From: Gaiellales bacterium
GTDB taxonomy: Bacteria; Actinomycetota; Thermoleophilia; RBG-16-64-13
Assembly: GCA_012719395.1 (NCBI GenBank)
Contig: JAAYAL010000072.1
Coordinates: 1-60,687, forward strand
Length of the DNA: 60,687 bases
Reading direction: 5' to 3'
The translations under genes were made by a program, and so were the position numbers. Positions 21,288 to 29,206 of this stretch are shown here, in pieces (positions within the stretch are counted from its first letter, which is position 1; each line of letters begins with the position of its first letter). The notes under the pieces are model-generated. The model saw nothing but the letters and a program-made list of their open reading frames with translations. It was not told the DNA's origin and made no database searches.

Positions 21288-22676
21288 TCACTTTGGAGTC
21301 TTGATGCGGGTGGTTAACTGCTGAATCTGATCGTAGACCCCGCGGTCCTCATGCAAGAGCTTGGAGAGTTTGTCCACAGCATGAAGGACAGTGGTGTGGT
21401 CCCGTCCTCCGAAGCGCTCTCCTATCTGGGGCAGGCTGACGTCGGTGAGCTCACGGGCCAGGTACATGGCAAGATGGCGAGCGTGCACGATGGGTCGGGA
21501 GCGCTTGTCGCCTACAACTTCGGCGTGAGAGATACCGGTGGCTTGACACACCACGGAGATGATGTGCTCCACGGTGACCTTCACCCCGGCTCCTTCGGGG
21601 ATGTCCTTGAGCACATCCCGTGCCAACGCAAGGTCTACAGGGCGACCGGTGAAGGAAGCAAACGCCGCCACTCGGGTGAGACAACCCTCCAGCTCGCGGA
21701 CGTTGGCAGGGACGCGGGTGGCAATGAGGGTGAGCACCTCGTCATCCGTGACCGTGAGCCCGTCGTGCTGGACGCGCTTGCGAAGAATGGCGATGCGCGT
21801 CTCGAGGTCCGGAGCCTGAATGTCTGTGATCAAGCCCATGCTGAATCGGGAGACCAGCCGGTCCTCCAGGGTCTTCAGAGCCTTGGGGTGGCGGTCACAG
21901 GTCAGGACGATTTGCTTCCCCGCTTCATAGAGGGAGTTGAAGGTGTGGAAGAACTCCTCCTGCGTCTGCTCCTTACGTTCCAGGAACTGGACATCATCGA
22001 TGAGAAGCACGTCATTCTCGCGGTACCGCCTCTTGAAGCCTTCTATCTTTTCGTCGCGCAGCGAGTTGATGAAATCATTGGTGAAGAGCTCAATGGTCAG
22101 GAAACGGACGCGAAGTTCGGGGGAGTTGCGCAGCACGTAGTGCCCGATGGCCTGCAGCAAGTGGGTCTTCCCCAACCCTACGCCTCCATAGATGAAGAGC
22201 GGGTTGTAGGCAGTGCCCGGTGATTCCGCGGCCGCGAGCGCCGCGGCCTGAGCAAACCGGTTGGAGGGGCCGGTCACGAAACTCTCAAAAGTGTATCTCT
22301 CATTCAATCCACGGAGCCGAGAGGAAGGCGAGGAGGGAACCTGTGGATCGGTGGAAGACTCGACAACAGTAGGAGGGGGCGAACCCGGGGAGCTGGGGGG
22401 AGAGACGTGCGTGTCCGCTACTTCGTCTGAGACAACGACGTGGCACAACACGTGGTCCCCCAGCACCTGAGAGAGGCACTCGCCGATCAGCCCGGCAAAA
22501 CGCGTTTGAATCCAGTCCCGGGCGAACTCCGAGCCCACGCCTACCAGAAAGGTCTCATCCTTGAAACCGAGGCCTACCGTGGGCGCGAACCAGATACGAT
22601 AGGTCCCTTCATTGACCCGCTGCGAGAGGAGGGCGAGGGCTTCCTGCCATATGAGATCCGCGTGATGGGTTTCCAC
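21288..22676 (-). CDS. dnaA: Chromosomal replication initiator DnaA
   Basis: A 462-residue initiator. Domain I has [21 protein letters not shown]; a Pro/Ser-rich domain II spans about residues 88-118; domain III has Walker [16 protein letters not shown], Walker [12 protein letters not shown] and arginine-finger region [13 protein letters not shown]. Domain IV carries the signature [20 protein letters not shown] that reads DnaA boxes. Length and order are normal. Unusually, a GHKL-ATPase gene ends 36 nt upstream on the same strand, so dnaA is probably second in its transcript. Confidence 0.99.
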   Translation of the reverse strand: METHHADLIWQEALALLSQRVNEGTYRIWFAPTVGLGFKDETFLVGVGSEFARDWIQTRFAGLIGECLSQVLGDHVLCHVVVSDEVADTHVSPPSSPGSPPPTVVESSTDPQVPSSPSSRLRGLNERYTFESFVTGPSNRFAQAAALAAAESPGTAYNPLFIYGGVGLGKTHLLQAIGHYVLRNSPELRVRFLTIELFTNDFINSLRDEKIEGFKRRYRENDVLLIDDVQFLERKEQTQEEFFHTFNSLYEAGKQIVLTCDRHPKALKTLEDRLVSRFSMGLITDIQAPDLETRIAILRKRVQHDGLTVTDDEVLTLIATRVPANVRELEGCLTRVAAFASFTGRPVDLALARDVLKDIPEGAGVKVTVEHIISVVCQATGISHAEVVGDKRSRPIVHARHLAMYLARELTDVSLPQIGERFGGRDHTTVLHAVDKLSKLLHEDRGVYDQIQQLTTRIKTPK

Positions 22677-22712
22677 GATGCTCCCGTGTGGGGGAAGGTC
22701 CGAACGCGAGCT

Positions 22713-23510
22713 CTATAGTACCCCGTCCAGATGACGGAGGCCCTCTTGTGTGATGGTGCGACGCCCCTCCGTGTCCGCCCTTACCAAGCGGAAGCCCTCC
22801 AAGACAACGAGGTCCCGATAGGCGGTAGAGGCGGAGATGGAAAGCTCCTTCGCCAAGCGGGAGGGACCCGTGGCGCCCAGTTCCACCAGGAGAAAGAGGA
22901 TCTTGAGTTGTCGCTCGCTCAAGGGGGCTTCGCTGAGCGGGGGAGAGGGGATCACGGGAGGCGGAGCGCTGGTGGGAAGGGACAGGGTCACCACCGTGCC
23001 CGTGCCCAGATTGTCCTCTATCTCCAACAGTCCGTCGAGGTGGGCCAGCAGCTCCTTGGCCACGGGCAACCCGGAGCCTACACCCTTGATATAGCGTTTG
23101 AGCTTGGGTCCTGCAGTGGTGAACCCCGGCTCCAAGACCTTCACCTTCTCCTCGATTCCCGGCCCGCGATCCGAAATGCGGATCGTGTTTCCGCCATCGA
23201 GAATGGTAATGACCACGTCCTCAAACCAGGCGTGGATCAGGTTCTCCACCACCTCACGCAGCACGGTGTACGGGAGCCGGCTTCCTTGCTGGTGCGCCAG
23301 GTCGTAGGTGCGCGTGGTCAAGGTGTCGATGAGCTCGGGTAAGCGGCTTTCCGGTACAGGGACCACCCGAGGTGGGGCGCCGTCGGCGTCGTAGACAGCT
23401 ATCCGCGGTGCGCCCGCGTCCAGGGACGCGCCCGTTTCTTCCCCCACCGATCCCACCTCTACGAGCTGTGAACGGATCTCCTCCGTGAACATCTGCCACC
23501 CGCTGAGCAC
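22713..23510 (-). CDS. GHKL ATPase fused to a winged-helix DNA-binding domain, upstream of dnaA
   Basis: A 265-residue protein I cannot match to a named family. Residues 75-180 form a histidine-kinase-like ATPase domain: N box LREVVENLIHA (Asn90), G1 box SDRGPGIEEK (Asp114), G2 box GVGSGLPVAKELL and the end GTGTVVTLSLP. There is no dimerisation/phosphoacceptor His domain, no membrane segment and no receiver. A Pro-rich linker leads to a winged helix at 197-265 (GPSRLAKELSISASTAYRDL, FRLVRADTEGRR). The start is GTG 23510, with ATG 23492 as alternative. It lies in the origin region and precedes dnaA by 36 nt; a promoter with an overlapping DnaA-box-like site lies upstream. An ATP-responsive regulator of dnaA or initiation is an inference. 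Confidence 0.8.
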   Translation of the reverse strand: MLSGWQMFTEEIRSQLVEVGSVGEETGASLDAGAPRIAVYDADGAPPRVVPVPESRLPELIDTLTTRTYDLAHQQGSRLPYTVLREVVENLIHAWFEDVVITILDGGNTIRISDRGPGIEEKVKVLEPGFTTAGPKLKRYIKGVGSGLPVAKELLAHLDGLLEIEDNLGTGTVVTLSLPTSAPPPVIPSPPLSEAPLSERQLKILFLLVELGATGPSRLAKELSISASTAYRDLVVLEGFRLVRADTEGRRTITQEGLRHLDGVL

Positions 23511-23561
23511 CGGGCACCTGCCCGATCACCGGGCACCGCCGAATGGTTGAAATGGAGCCTC

Positions 23562-23590
23562 ATTCTATCCGCAGTTCGCCCTCTTTTCCA
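23562..23590 (-). promoter_or_regulatory. Promoter for the ATPase-dnaA operon, overlapped by a DnaA-box-like site
   Basis: Reverse strand TGGAAA (23590-23585) and TAGAAT (23567-23562) with 17-nt spacing; four of six and five of six matches to consensus. The -35 lies inside the DnaA-box-like TTTTCCACA at 23584-23592, which would let DnaA repress its own operon. The start would be near 23555, about 45 nt before the GTG. Confidence 0.45.
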
Positions 23591-24146
23591 CAGGCAGGGG
23601 TTGCGCCAAAGGCGGCGCGACTGGGGCCTTTCGGGCTTGCCCGCGGCGAGTCCTGGTCGCATTTGCTGCCCACCTGAGTGCGCATTTGCAGGCATTTTAT
23701 TGGTTATCCACAGCGTCTTCCACAGTTGTGGACAAGGGTGGCCGGTCGGGGCGGGAGAAAGGGTGATTTGCCCGCTAGTCTGGGGAAACTGTGGATTGCA
23801 CATTTCACTGTCGTCGGTGCAGACGTGCATTTTCGACATCGTAATGGCTGCGGTTTTGTATAGGGTGGAAAACAGGACGTATGCGTCGAGAATGATGATT
23901 CCGGGCGAGTGGTAGGATTTGCGGGGAAAAACCGCGGACAGCGGTGAGTGGTGTGTGCGAAGACCTACCGTCAGCGCACGGCGGCGGTCGACTTCCGTCC
24001 ATGCAGATATGCCCCTGTCTCGCTGCGAACGGATTGTCTACGTAATCCACAGGCTGTGGAGTCCGCTCTGGGCGTACGGACCCGCTGATCTCTCGGGACC
24101 AGGCCGGCGCCGCCGGCCGCTTGGCAGCCCCGCCGGTCTCAGATGG

Positions 24147-24175
24147 TTGACCGCCCTGGGCACAGCAAGTATCAT
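24147..24175 (+). promoter_or_regulatory. Promoter for rpmH-rnpA block
   Basis: TTGACC (24147-24152) and TATCAT (24170-24175) with 17-nt spacing: a good sigma-70-type promoter. The start would be near 24182, leaving an untranslated leader of about 95 nt before rpmH. Confidence 0.65.
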
Positions 24176-24276
24176 TCATTGCCTTTGCGAGACGTTCCCG
24201 GATGCCGCGTGGGAAGGTAGGCTCTCCGCACCGGCGCCGGAATGACCATGACCAGACCGCCCAGGAGTTCGGGGAA

Positions 24277-24411
24277 GTGAAGAGAACATACCAGCCCAAT
24301 AAGCGGAAACGCAGCAAGACTCACGGATTCCGGAAGCGGATGAGCACTGCAGCCGGTCGCGCCGTCATCAAGCGCCGCCGCCTCAAGGGGCGCAAGCGAC
24401 TGAGCGTCTAG
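24277..24411 (+). CDS. rpmH: 50S ribosomal protein L34
   Basis: A 44-residue, very basic protein matching L34 along its whole length: [20 protein letters not shown], then [20 protein letters not shown]. The GTG at 24277 gives the canonical MKRTYQP start; AGGAG lies 9 nt upstream. rpmH followed by rnpA beside the origin is one of the most conserved bacterial gene pairs. Confidence 0.98.
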   Translation: MKRTYQPNKRKRSKTHGFRKRMSTAAGRAVIKRRRLKGRKRLSV

Positions 24412-24416
24412 GAGCT

Positions 24417-24821
24417 TTGGTCCGGCGCAGAAGCCGGCTGTCCCGGTCGCAGGACTTCCAGCGCGTCTACCGGGCCGGGCGATCCGTGGCTAACCGCTAC
24501 ATGGTTCTGTACTTCTTTCCGCAGGCCGCTGACCAGGCCCAGAAGGAGACATCAGCCGGCGCGCAGACGGCTCGCGTGGGTTTCTCGGTGTCCAAACGAC
24601 TCGGTTCGTCCGTGACGCGCAACAAGGTCAAGCGTCTACTGCGTGAATCCTTCCGCTCGCTGGAGGGAGTCATCAAACCGGGTTTCGATCTGGTGTTCAT
24701 CGCCCGGACGGACTTGGGCCCCCTCGTAGAGGAGCGTGGCCTGGAAGGGGTTCGCGGCAAGATGGTGGAAGTGCTGCGCAAGGGATCGCTCTGGAGCGAA
24801 GAAGGGGACGGACGGCTATAG
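24417..24821 (+). CDS. rnpA: Ribonuclease P protein component
   Basis: A 134-residue basic protein assisting RNase P RNA in tRNA 5' maturation. Motifs are RLSRSQDFQRVYRAGRS, ARVGFSVSKRLGSSVTRNKV and KRLLRESFR (the RNR-like signature is SVTRNKVKRLLRE). The start is TTG 24417, 5 nt after rpmH; AGGAG overlaps the rpmH stop with short spacing, so the exact start is less sure. The C-terminus runs into an acidic end (WSEEGDGRL). Confidence 0.95.
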   Translation: MVRRRSRLSRSQDFQRVYRAGRSVANRYMVLYFFPQAADQAQKETSAGAQTARVGFSVSKRLGSSVTRNKVKRLLRESFRSLEGVIKPGFDLVFIARTDLGPLVEERGLEGVRGKMVEVLRKGSLWSEEGDGRL

Positions 24822-24838
24822 ACGGTATCGGCATCGGC

Positions 24839-25090
24839 ATGCTTGCGGCGCCTGTGCGCTTCTATCAGAGGCGTATCTCGCCGCTCTTTCCAGCGCGTTG
24901 CAGGTACTACCCTTCGTGTTCGCAGTACGCTCTTGACGCCTTGCGCCGGTTCGGGCCGTTGAAAGGCTTCGTGCTGGCGACATGGAGGGTGCTTCGCTGC
25001 AATCCCTTCAGCATGGGGGGCTATGATCCGGTTGAAGCCCAGACTGTCTTTCGGTGTGCCCACGGGAGCCGTCCGGGGGAGGGGGCGTAG
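24839..25090 (+). CDS. yidD: Membrane protein insertion efficiency factor YidD
   Basis: An 83-residue small protein with the family signature FYQRRISPLFPARCRYYPSC, then SQYALDALRRFGPLKG, RCNPFSMGGYDPV. It assists YidC-dependent insertion at the inner face of the membrane. Cys residues in the RYYPSCSQY motif are conserved. Its TAG overlaps the yidC GTG by one base. Confidence 0.96.
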   Translation: MLAAPVRFYQRRISPLFPARCRYYPSCSQYALDALRRFGPLKGFVLATWRVLRCNPFSMGGYDPVEAQTVFRCAHGSRPGEGA

Positions 25091-25845
25091 TGGAATCTAT
25101 CCTTTCACCTATTGTTGACGCGCTATATTGGATTCTCAAGTTCTTCCACGACAATATTGGTTTGAGTTGGGGCTGGTCCATTGTTGTCTTGACCATCATC
25201 GTCAGAATCATACTTATTCCTCTTACGTATCGCCAGATAAAGAGCATGCGTGCCATGCAGGTACTGCAGCCTAAGATAAAAGAGCTTCAAGAGAAGTATA
25301 AGGACAATAGAGAGCTTCTAAATCAGAAGCTGATGGAGTTCTATAAAGAGAACAAGTTCAATCCTATGGGTTCATGTCTGCCGCTCCTTCTGCAGATGCC
25401 CGTGTTTTTCGCCCTCTTCTACATGCTGCGGGGACAGGAGTTCCCAGGAGACAATCACTGGCTGTGGATCGGTGCCTGGGCGGACGCGCCTTCTTGGCTG
25501 CAGATAGCCGAGAACATCACCAAATTCGACCTTCCGCTGCTCGTCGTCTACGCGGGCAGTCAGTTCTTGAGCTCGTTCATGATGACGACCAAGGATCCCA
25601 CTCAGCGCATGATGATGTACATCATGCCCATCGGGGTCGGCATCATCACGTATATCGGAAAGTGGCCGGCCGGCCTCCTGATCTACTGGTTCACATCCAA
25701 CTTGTGGACCATCGGGCAGCAGTATGTGGTCATGAAGCTGGTGAAGGCGCCGGAAGTGGCGCCCGCGGCGAGTGGAGGGAAAGCGGGCAGTGACACCAGG
25801 AAGAAGCCGGCCGCGACCGGCAAGACGAAAAGTCGCAAGAGCTAA
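25090..25845 (+). CDS. yidC: Membrane insertase YidC/Oxa1
   Basis: About 251 residues with five hydrophobic helices. It starts VESILSPIVDALYWILKFFH, the short Gram-positive/actinobacterial type without a large periplasmic domain. The conserved Arg of the hydrophilic groove lies in TYRQIKSMRAMQ; NPMGSCLPLLLQMPVFFALF and RMMMYIMPIGVG are family hallmarks; the tail is basic (KKPAATGKTKSRKS) for ribosome contact. GTG 25090 is preferred over GTG 25054 because of its position at the yidD stop and a purine-rich site upstream. Confidence 0.95.
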   Translation: MESILSPIVDALYWILKFFHDNIGLSWGWSIVVLTIIVRIILIPLTYRQIKSMRAMQVLQPKIKELQEKYKDNRELLNQKLMEFYKENKFNPMGSCLPLLLQMPVFFALFYMLRGQEFPGDNHWLWIGAWADAPSWLQIAENITKFDLPLLVVYAGSQFLSSFMMTTKDPTQRMMMYIMPIGVGIITYIGKWPAGLLIYWFTSNLWTIGQQYVVMKLVKAPEVAPAASGGKAGSDTRKKPAATGKTKSRKS

Positions 25846-25855
25846 CGGCCCCTCG

Positions 25856-26551
25856 GTGGCAATGGCCACCCAGCGCGCCCTTGCTGAACTCGACATCGCA
25901 CCGGGCGAACTGCGCGACGACCAGTATCGTGTGGACGTGCTCGTGCAACCGGAACCCGGCTACTTGGGGGTAGAGGGGACGGATGCCCTTGTGGAGGTCA
26001 CGCTGCTGTTGGAGGAGTCGGAATTCCCGGCGGCGGAGGAAGCGGACGCGTTCGACGTGGCGGAGAACGACGAAGAGGCAAATGGCGAGGAGTGGATCCC
26101 GGAAGCGGGGTCGGCGCGGCTGCGCGAACTCCTCACCACTGTCATGGACGGCATGGGCGTGGAGGGCAAGGTACGGATCGTTGAGAGGGCGGACGTGCTC
26201 TCGGCCGACGTGAGTGGGGAGGATCTCGGCATTCTCATCGGCAAGAGGGGACAGGCGATCGATGCCTTGGAGTATCTTGCCAACGTCATCCTGTATCCCA
26301 ATCCGGCGGCTCGCAAGCGCGTGGTGGTGGACGCTGAAGGCTACAAGGAGCGTCGTCGCCAGAGCATCGAGAAGGTGGCGGTGCGCAGGGCTGAGGAAGT
26401 TGTGCGGCGGGGCCGGCCGGTGCAACTGGAGCCTATGACGGCCGCCGAGCGCAAGATCGTGCATCTGGTTCTCAAGGAGTGGCAGGAAGTTGTCACCGAG
26501 AGCCAGGGCCGGGAGCCAACCCGCGCTGTGGTCATCTCGCCGGCGCACTGA
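25856..26551 (+). CDS. jag: Jag/KhpB-like RNA-binding protein (KH-R3H)
   Basis: About 231 residues. The N-terminus resembles a Jag_N domain (ALAELDIAPGELRDDQ, QPEPGYLGVEG). An acidic linker of about 35 residues follows, then a KH domain with LGILIGKRGQAIDALEYLAN and an R3H domain with MTAAERKIVHLVLKEW. Such proteins bind RNA and affect cell division and elongation in Gram-positives. The start is uncertain: GTG 25856 or ATG 25862, or GTG 25772, which would overlap yidC by 74 nt but restore more of Jag_N. It sits between yidC and mnmE as usual. Confidence 0.88.
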   Translation: MAMATQRALAELDIAPGELRDDQYRVDVLVQPEPGYLGVEGTDALVEVTLLLEESEFPAAEEADAFDVAENDEEANGEEWIPEAGSARLRELLTTVMDGMGVEGKVRIVERADVLSADVSGEDLGILIGKRGQAIDALEYLANVILYPNPAARKRVVVDAEGYKERRRQSIEKVAVRRAEEVVRRGRPVQLEPMTAAERKIVHLVLKEWQEVVTESQGREPTRAVVISPAH

Positions 26552-26574
26552 ACTGTCCTCCGGGGGTGGCGCCG

Positions 26575-28092
26575 ATGACGCGCGCCGACACATCGCCGGA
26601 AGGACCGCCTGAAGTGAGCCTGCCGATGGAGGAAAGCATAGTCGCGGTCTCGACTGCGCCCGGCAGGGGGGCCATCTCCATCATCCGGGTGAGCGGGCCC
26701 CGTAGTCTGGCGGTGGCGTCCAGGGTGTTCCGTCGCTCAGGCGGGAAGGGGTTCCCTGGTGGAGCGGAAGAGCGGCGCCTGGTTCTGGGGCACGCCGTGG
26801 AGCCGGGGAGCGGTGCGGTCATCGATGAGGTGCTGCTCGCGGCCATGTATGGGCCCCACACGTATACGGGCGAGGATCTGGTGGAGTTCCACTGCCATGG
26901 CAGCTGGGTGGTGCAGCGGGCGGTCATGCGGGCGCTTCTCGCTGCAGGGGCGCGCCCGGCGGAGCCGGGCGAGTTCACCAAGCGCGCCTTTCTGAACGGT
27001 CGTCTGGACCTCGCCCAGGCGGAAGCTGTGGCCGATCTGATCGCTGCTCGTTCCCAGGCGGCCCTGCAGGTTGCGCTGCGGCAAATGGAGGGGGGGCTAT
27101 CGGAACGCGTACGCGGGCTACGGCATCGTTTGGTGGAGGAGCTGGCGCGCGTGGAGGCCCAGATCGATTTCTCAGAAGAGGACGTGGGTGGGTTGGACCG
27201 CCCCTCTCTCGCGCGTGATGTCGAGGGCGTGGCGGAGGAGCTTGAGACGCTGATCGCCACGGGCCTGCAGGCACGCTACCTGCAGGAGGGTATCCGTGTG
27301 GCCATCGTGGGACGACCCAATGTGGGCAAGAGCAGCCTCCTGAATGCTCTGGTGATGAGGGAGAGGGCCATTGTCTCGGAAATGCCGGGCACCACGCGCG
27401 ACAGCATCGAGGAAATGGTGGAGATCGCGGGCCTGCCCGTGACGCTGGTGGATACCGCGGGGCTGCGCAGCACGGAGGACCGGCTGGAGCAGTTGGGGGT
27501 GGAGCGGACGGAGAGCATCCTCCGATCTGCTGATGTGGTGCTCGTAGTCGCGGATCTGAGCCGGGTGGAATGCGGTTCGGCCGCGAAAGCAACCGGGCGG
27601 ACAGGGGTCTCGCTGGTGCCGGAGGCTCCGCCCGGCGGCTGGGATGCGGGGCGAACCATCGTGGTGGCCAACAAGCTGGATCTGGTACAGGGCAGGTCTG
27701 CGGAGGCAGTGGCCGGTCTGCTGGCGGTCCTGCAACCTGGGCAGGCGGCGGAAGGGGGGGGTTGGGGTGGTGCACTACGGTGCTGCCCAGTGTCTGCCCT
27801 CACGGAAGAGGGTCTGTCGGAGCTGCGCGAGTGCATACGGGACCTGGTGATGCACGGCACCGGCATACGGCCGCACGATGTGTTGCTCACTACCGAACGG
27901 CAGGTGCGCTTGGCCGAAGAGGCCGCCGCAGCGGCGCGTGCGGCGGCGGATGGATTGCGCAGCGGGCGGCGGGAAGAATTGGTGGCCGAAGATGTGCGGG
28001 CGGCGGTCGTCAGCCTGGGGCGCATCACCGGTGAGGAAGTGGGGGAAGAAGTCCTGGACGAGGTATTTCGGCGCTTCTGCATAGGGAAATGA
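26575..28092 (+). CDS. mnmE: tRNA uridine-5-carboxymethylaminomethyl modification GTPase MnmE
   Basis: About 505 residues, somewhat longer than the usual 450-460. With MnmG it modifies U34 of tRNAs. The N-terminal formyl-THF domain starts ESIVAVSTAPGRGAISIIRV with HTYTGEDLVEFHCHG and RPAEPGEFTKRAFLNGRLDL. The G domain has GRPNVGKSSLLNALV, DTAGL and NKLD. The C-terminal FCIGK carries the catalytic-site Cys. Extra length lies in the N-terminal lead (about 17 residues) and around 345-400 in the G domain. ATG 26575 follows a G-rich site; ATG 26626 is possible. The stop overlaps the next gene by ATGA. Confidence 0.95.
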   Translation: MTRADTSPEGPPEVSLPMEESIVAVSTAPGRGAISIIRVSGPRSLAVASRVFRRSGGKGFPGGAEERRLVLGHAVEPGSGAVIDEVLLAAMYGPHTYTGEDLVEFHCHGSWVVQRAVMRALLAAGARPAEPGEFTKRAFLNGRLDLAQAEAVADLIAARSQAALQVALRQMEGGLSERVRGLRHRLVEELARVEAQIDFSEEDVGGLDRPSLARDVEGVAEELETLIATGLQARYLQEGIRVAIVGRPNVGKSSLLNALVMRERAIVSEMPGTTRDSIEEMVEIAGLPVTLVDTAGLRSTEDRLEQLGVERTESILRSADVVLVVADLSRVECGSAAKATGRTGVSLVPEAPPGGWDAGRTIVVANKLDLVQGRSAEAVAGLLAVLQPGQAAEGGGWGGALRCCPVSALTEEGLSELRECIRDLVMHGTGIRPHDVLLTTERQVRLAEEAAAAARAAADGLRSGRREELVAEDVRAAVVSLGRITGEEVGEEVLDEVFRRFCIGK

Positions 28093-29201
28093 GGGAGGCG
28101 TTCCGCATCTACGACGTGGTTGTGGTTGGTGGTGGTGTCTCGGGGACCTCGTGCGCCTTGGGTTGCGCTGAGGCGGGATACAGCGTGGTGGTTCTGAGCA
28201 GCAGCCTGGACGTTGTGGGCCTGCCCGGCTACGGGCCGGTGGTAGGGACCGTGCCTGCCCACTTCCGCCAGGTGGTGAAGGGGCTGCCTCGTGGTGCCGG
28301 CCGGGCGTGGCGGGACGAGTTGCTCGTGGAGGAGAACGGCGGCGCAGCGGTGGTGGATCCGCGCCGGCTGTCGCTCCGACTGAAGTGGGAATTGGAGGTG
28401 ATGGGCCGCATTGACCTCCGGCAAGGCTTGGTTGTGGCAGTGGAGGAAGTGAAAGTGGGCGCACTCCAAGGCCTGAGAGCCAGGGTGCGGACGGCACTGG
28501 AGGAGGAGTTCACGGCGCGGGCCTGTGTGCTCGCGCCGGGGCTGGGCCTGCGAGGCCGCAGCCGTGTGGGGCGGCAGCTGCTGGGCGGAGGCCGCTACGG
28601 GGAGGTGCCGGCGGATGATCTGAGCGAGCATTTGCGCCAGGCCGGCGTGCGGACCAAGCTCAGCCGGCTGGAGGTGGGTGGCTGCTACTGTGACCCGGAC
28701 ATGGACGCGCAGTCAGGAATGGGCGGGCAGGTGGATCTGTGGTGGGAAGGCCTGCGCAGAGCTGGGGGACCCCGAGCCGAAGTGCGCGAGTTGGCGGGGC
28801 TGCAGGCGGGGGAGGATAGCGTGGACGCCATGCCGGAAGACCGGAGACCGACGCCGGATCTGGCCATCGCGCCCCCGTCGCAGCGGAGGCGGAAAGCACT
28901 GGTGCAGGCCGACGGCAGGGGGCTGTTCCCGGTAGGGGAAGAGCTGGAGGAGTGGTATCTGTCACCCGGGCTCGATCCCGGGCCGTTTCTGGCGGCCGGA
29001 TTGGCCGTCACCAGACCGCCATATCTGGTCGAGGCGGAGCAGATTGTTTTCGACCCCTGCTCCTCGCGCGGGAGACGGCTGAAGGGGACGACGACCGTAT
29101 GGGCGGCCGGGCGGGTGGCAGGATGCGCCACCTGTTGGGAAAGTCTGCTGAGCGGGCAAGAAGCGGCAGAGCGCGTGAGCGCGTATCTGAGTGAGGCGTA
29201 G
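28089..29201 (+). CDS. Short MnmG-like FAD protein of unknown function
   Basis: A 370-residue protein. It has a dinucleotide-binding N-terminus (YDVVVVGGGVSGTSCALGCA) and a middle part that aligns with MnmG: ACVLAPGLGLRGRSRVGRQL, GRYGEVPADDLSEHLRQAGV and LSRLEVGG correspond to MnmG ATGTFLNGRI, GELPATELSNSLRAAGL and LGRFQSATPP. Near the end TTTVWAAGRVAGCATCWES matches the MnmG GLFSAGQLNGTSGYEEA region. The MnmG CNPAVGG-G-KG substrate loop, the TPPRI motif and the C-terminal helical MnmE/tRNA-binding domain are missing. It overlaps mnmE by ATGA and lies 5 nt before mnmG. It may be a regulatory or substrate-divergent paralogue. Confidence 0.75.
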   Translation: MREAFRIYDVVVVGGGVSGTSCALGCAEAGYSVVVLSSSLDVVGLPGYGPVVGTVPAHFRQVVKGLPRGAGRAWRDELLVEENGGAAVVDPRRLSLRLKWELEVMGRIDLRQGLVVAVEEVKVGALQGLRARVRTALEEEFTARACVLAPGLGLRGRSRVGRQLLGGGRYGEVPADDLSEHLRQAGVRTKLSRLEVGGCYCDPDMDAQSGMGGQVDLWWEGLRRAGGPRAEVRELAGLQAGEDSVDAMPEDRRPTPDLAIAPPSQRRRKALVQADGRGLFPVGEELEEWYLSPGLDPGPFLAAGLAVTRPPYLVEAEQIVFDPCSSRGRRLKGTTTVWAAGRVAGCATCWESLLSGQEAAERVSAYLSEA

Positions 29202-29206
29202 AAGAG

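Larger units (their letters stand above)
23511..24276. other. oriC candidate, DnaA-box cluster upstream of dnaA
   Basis: A 766-nt gene-free region between divergent blocks. DnaA-box-like 9-mers: TTTTCCACA 23584-23592 (+), perfect TTATCCACA 23704-23712 (+), TCTTCCACA 23716-23724 (+), actinobacterial-type TTGTCCACA 23735-23727 (-), CAATCCACA 23798-23790 (-), TTTTCCACC 23872-23864 (-), TAATCCACA 24043-24051 (+). An 11-bp direct repeat CACCGGGCACC occurs at 23508-23518 and 23527-23537 around the start of the ATPase gene. Short AT-rich tracts occur (about 23693-23706). Gene orientation diverges from here, as expected at an origin. Confidence 0.8.

Noticed and set aside
23805-24317. Open frame of 170 codons on the reverse strand in the origin region
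   Set aside because: It overlaps the rpmH promoter and 5' end, has no motif, and crosses several DnaA-box-like sites; the region is better explained as oriC.
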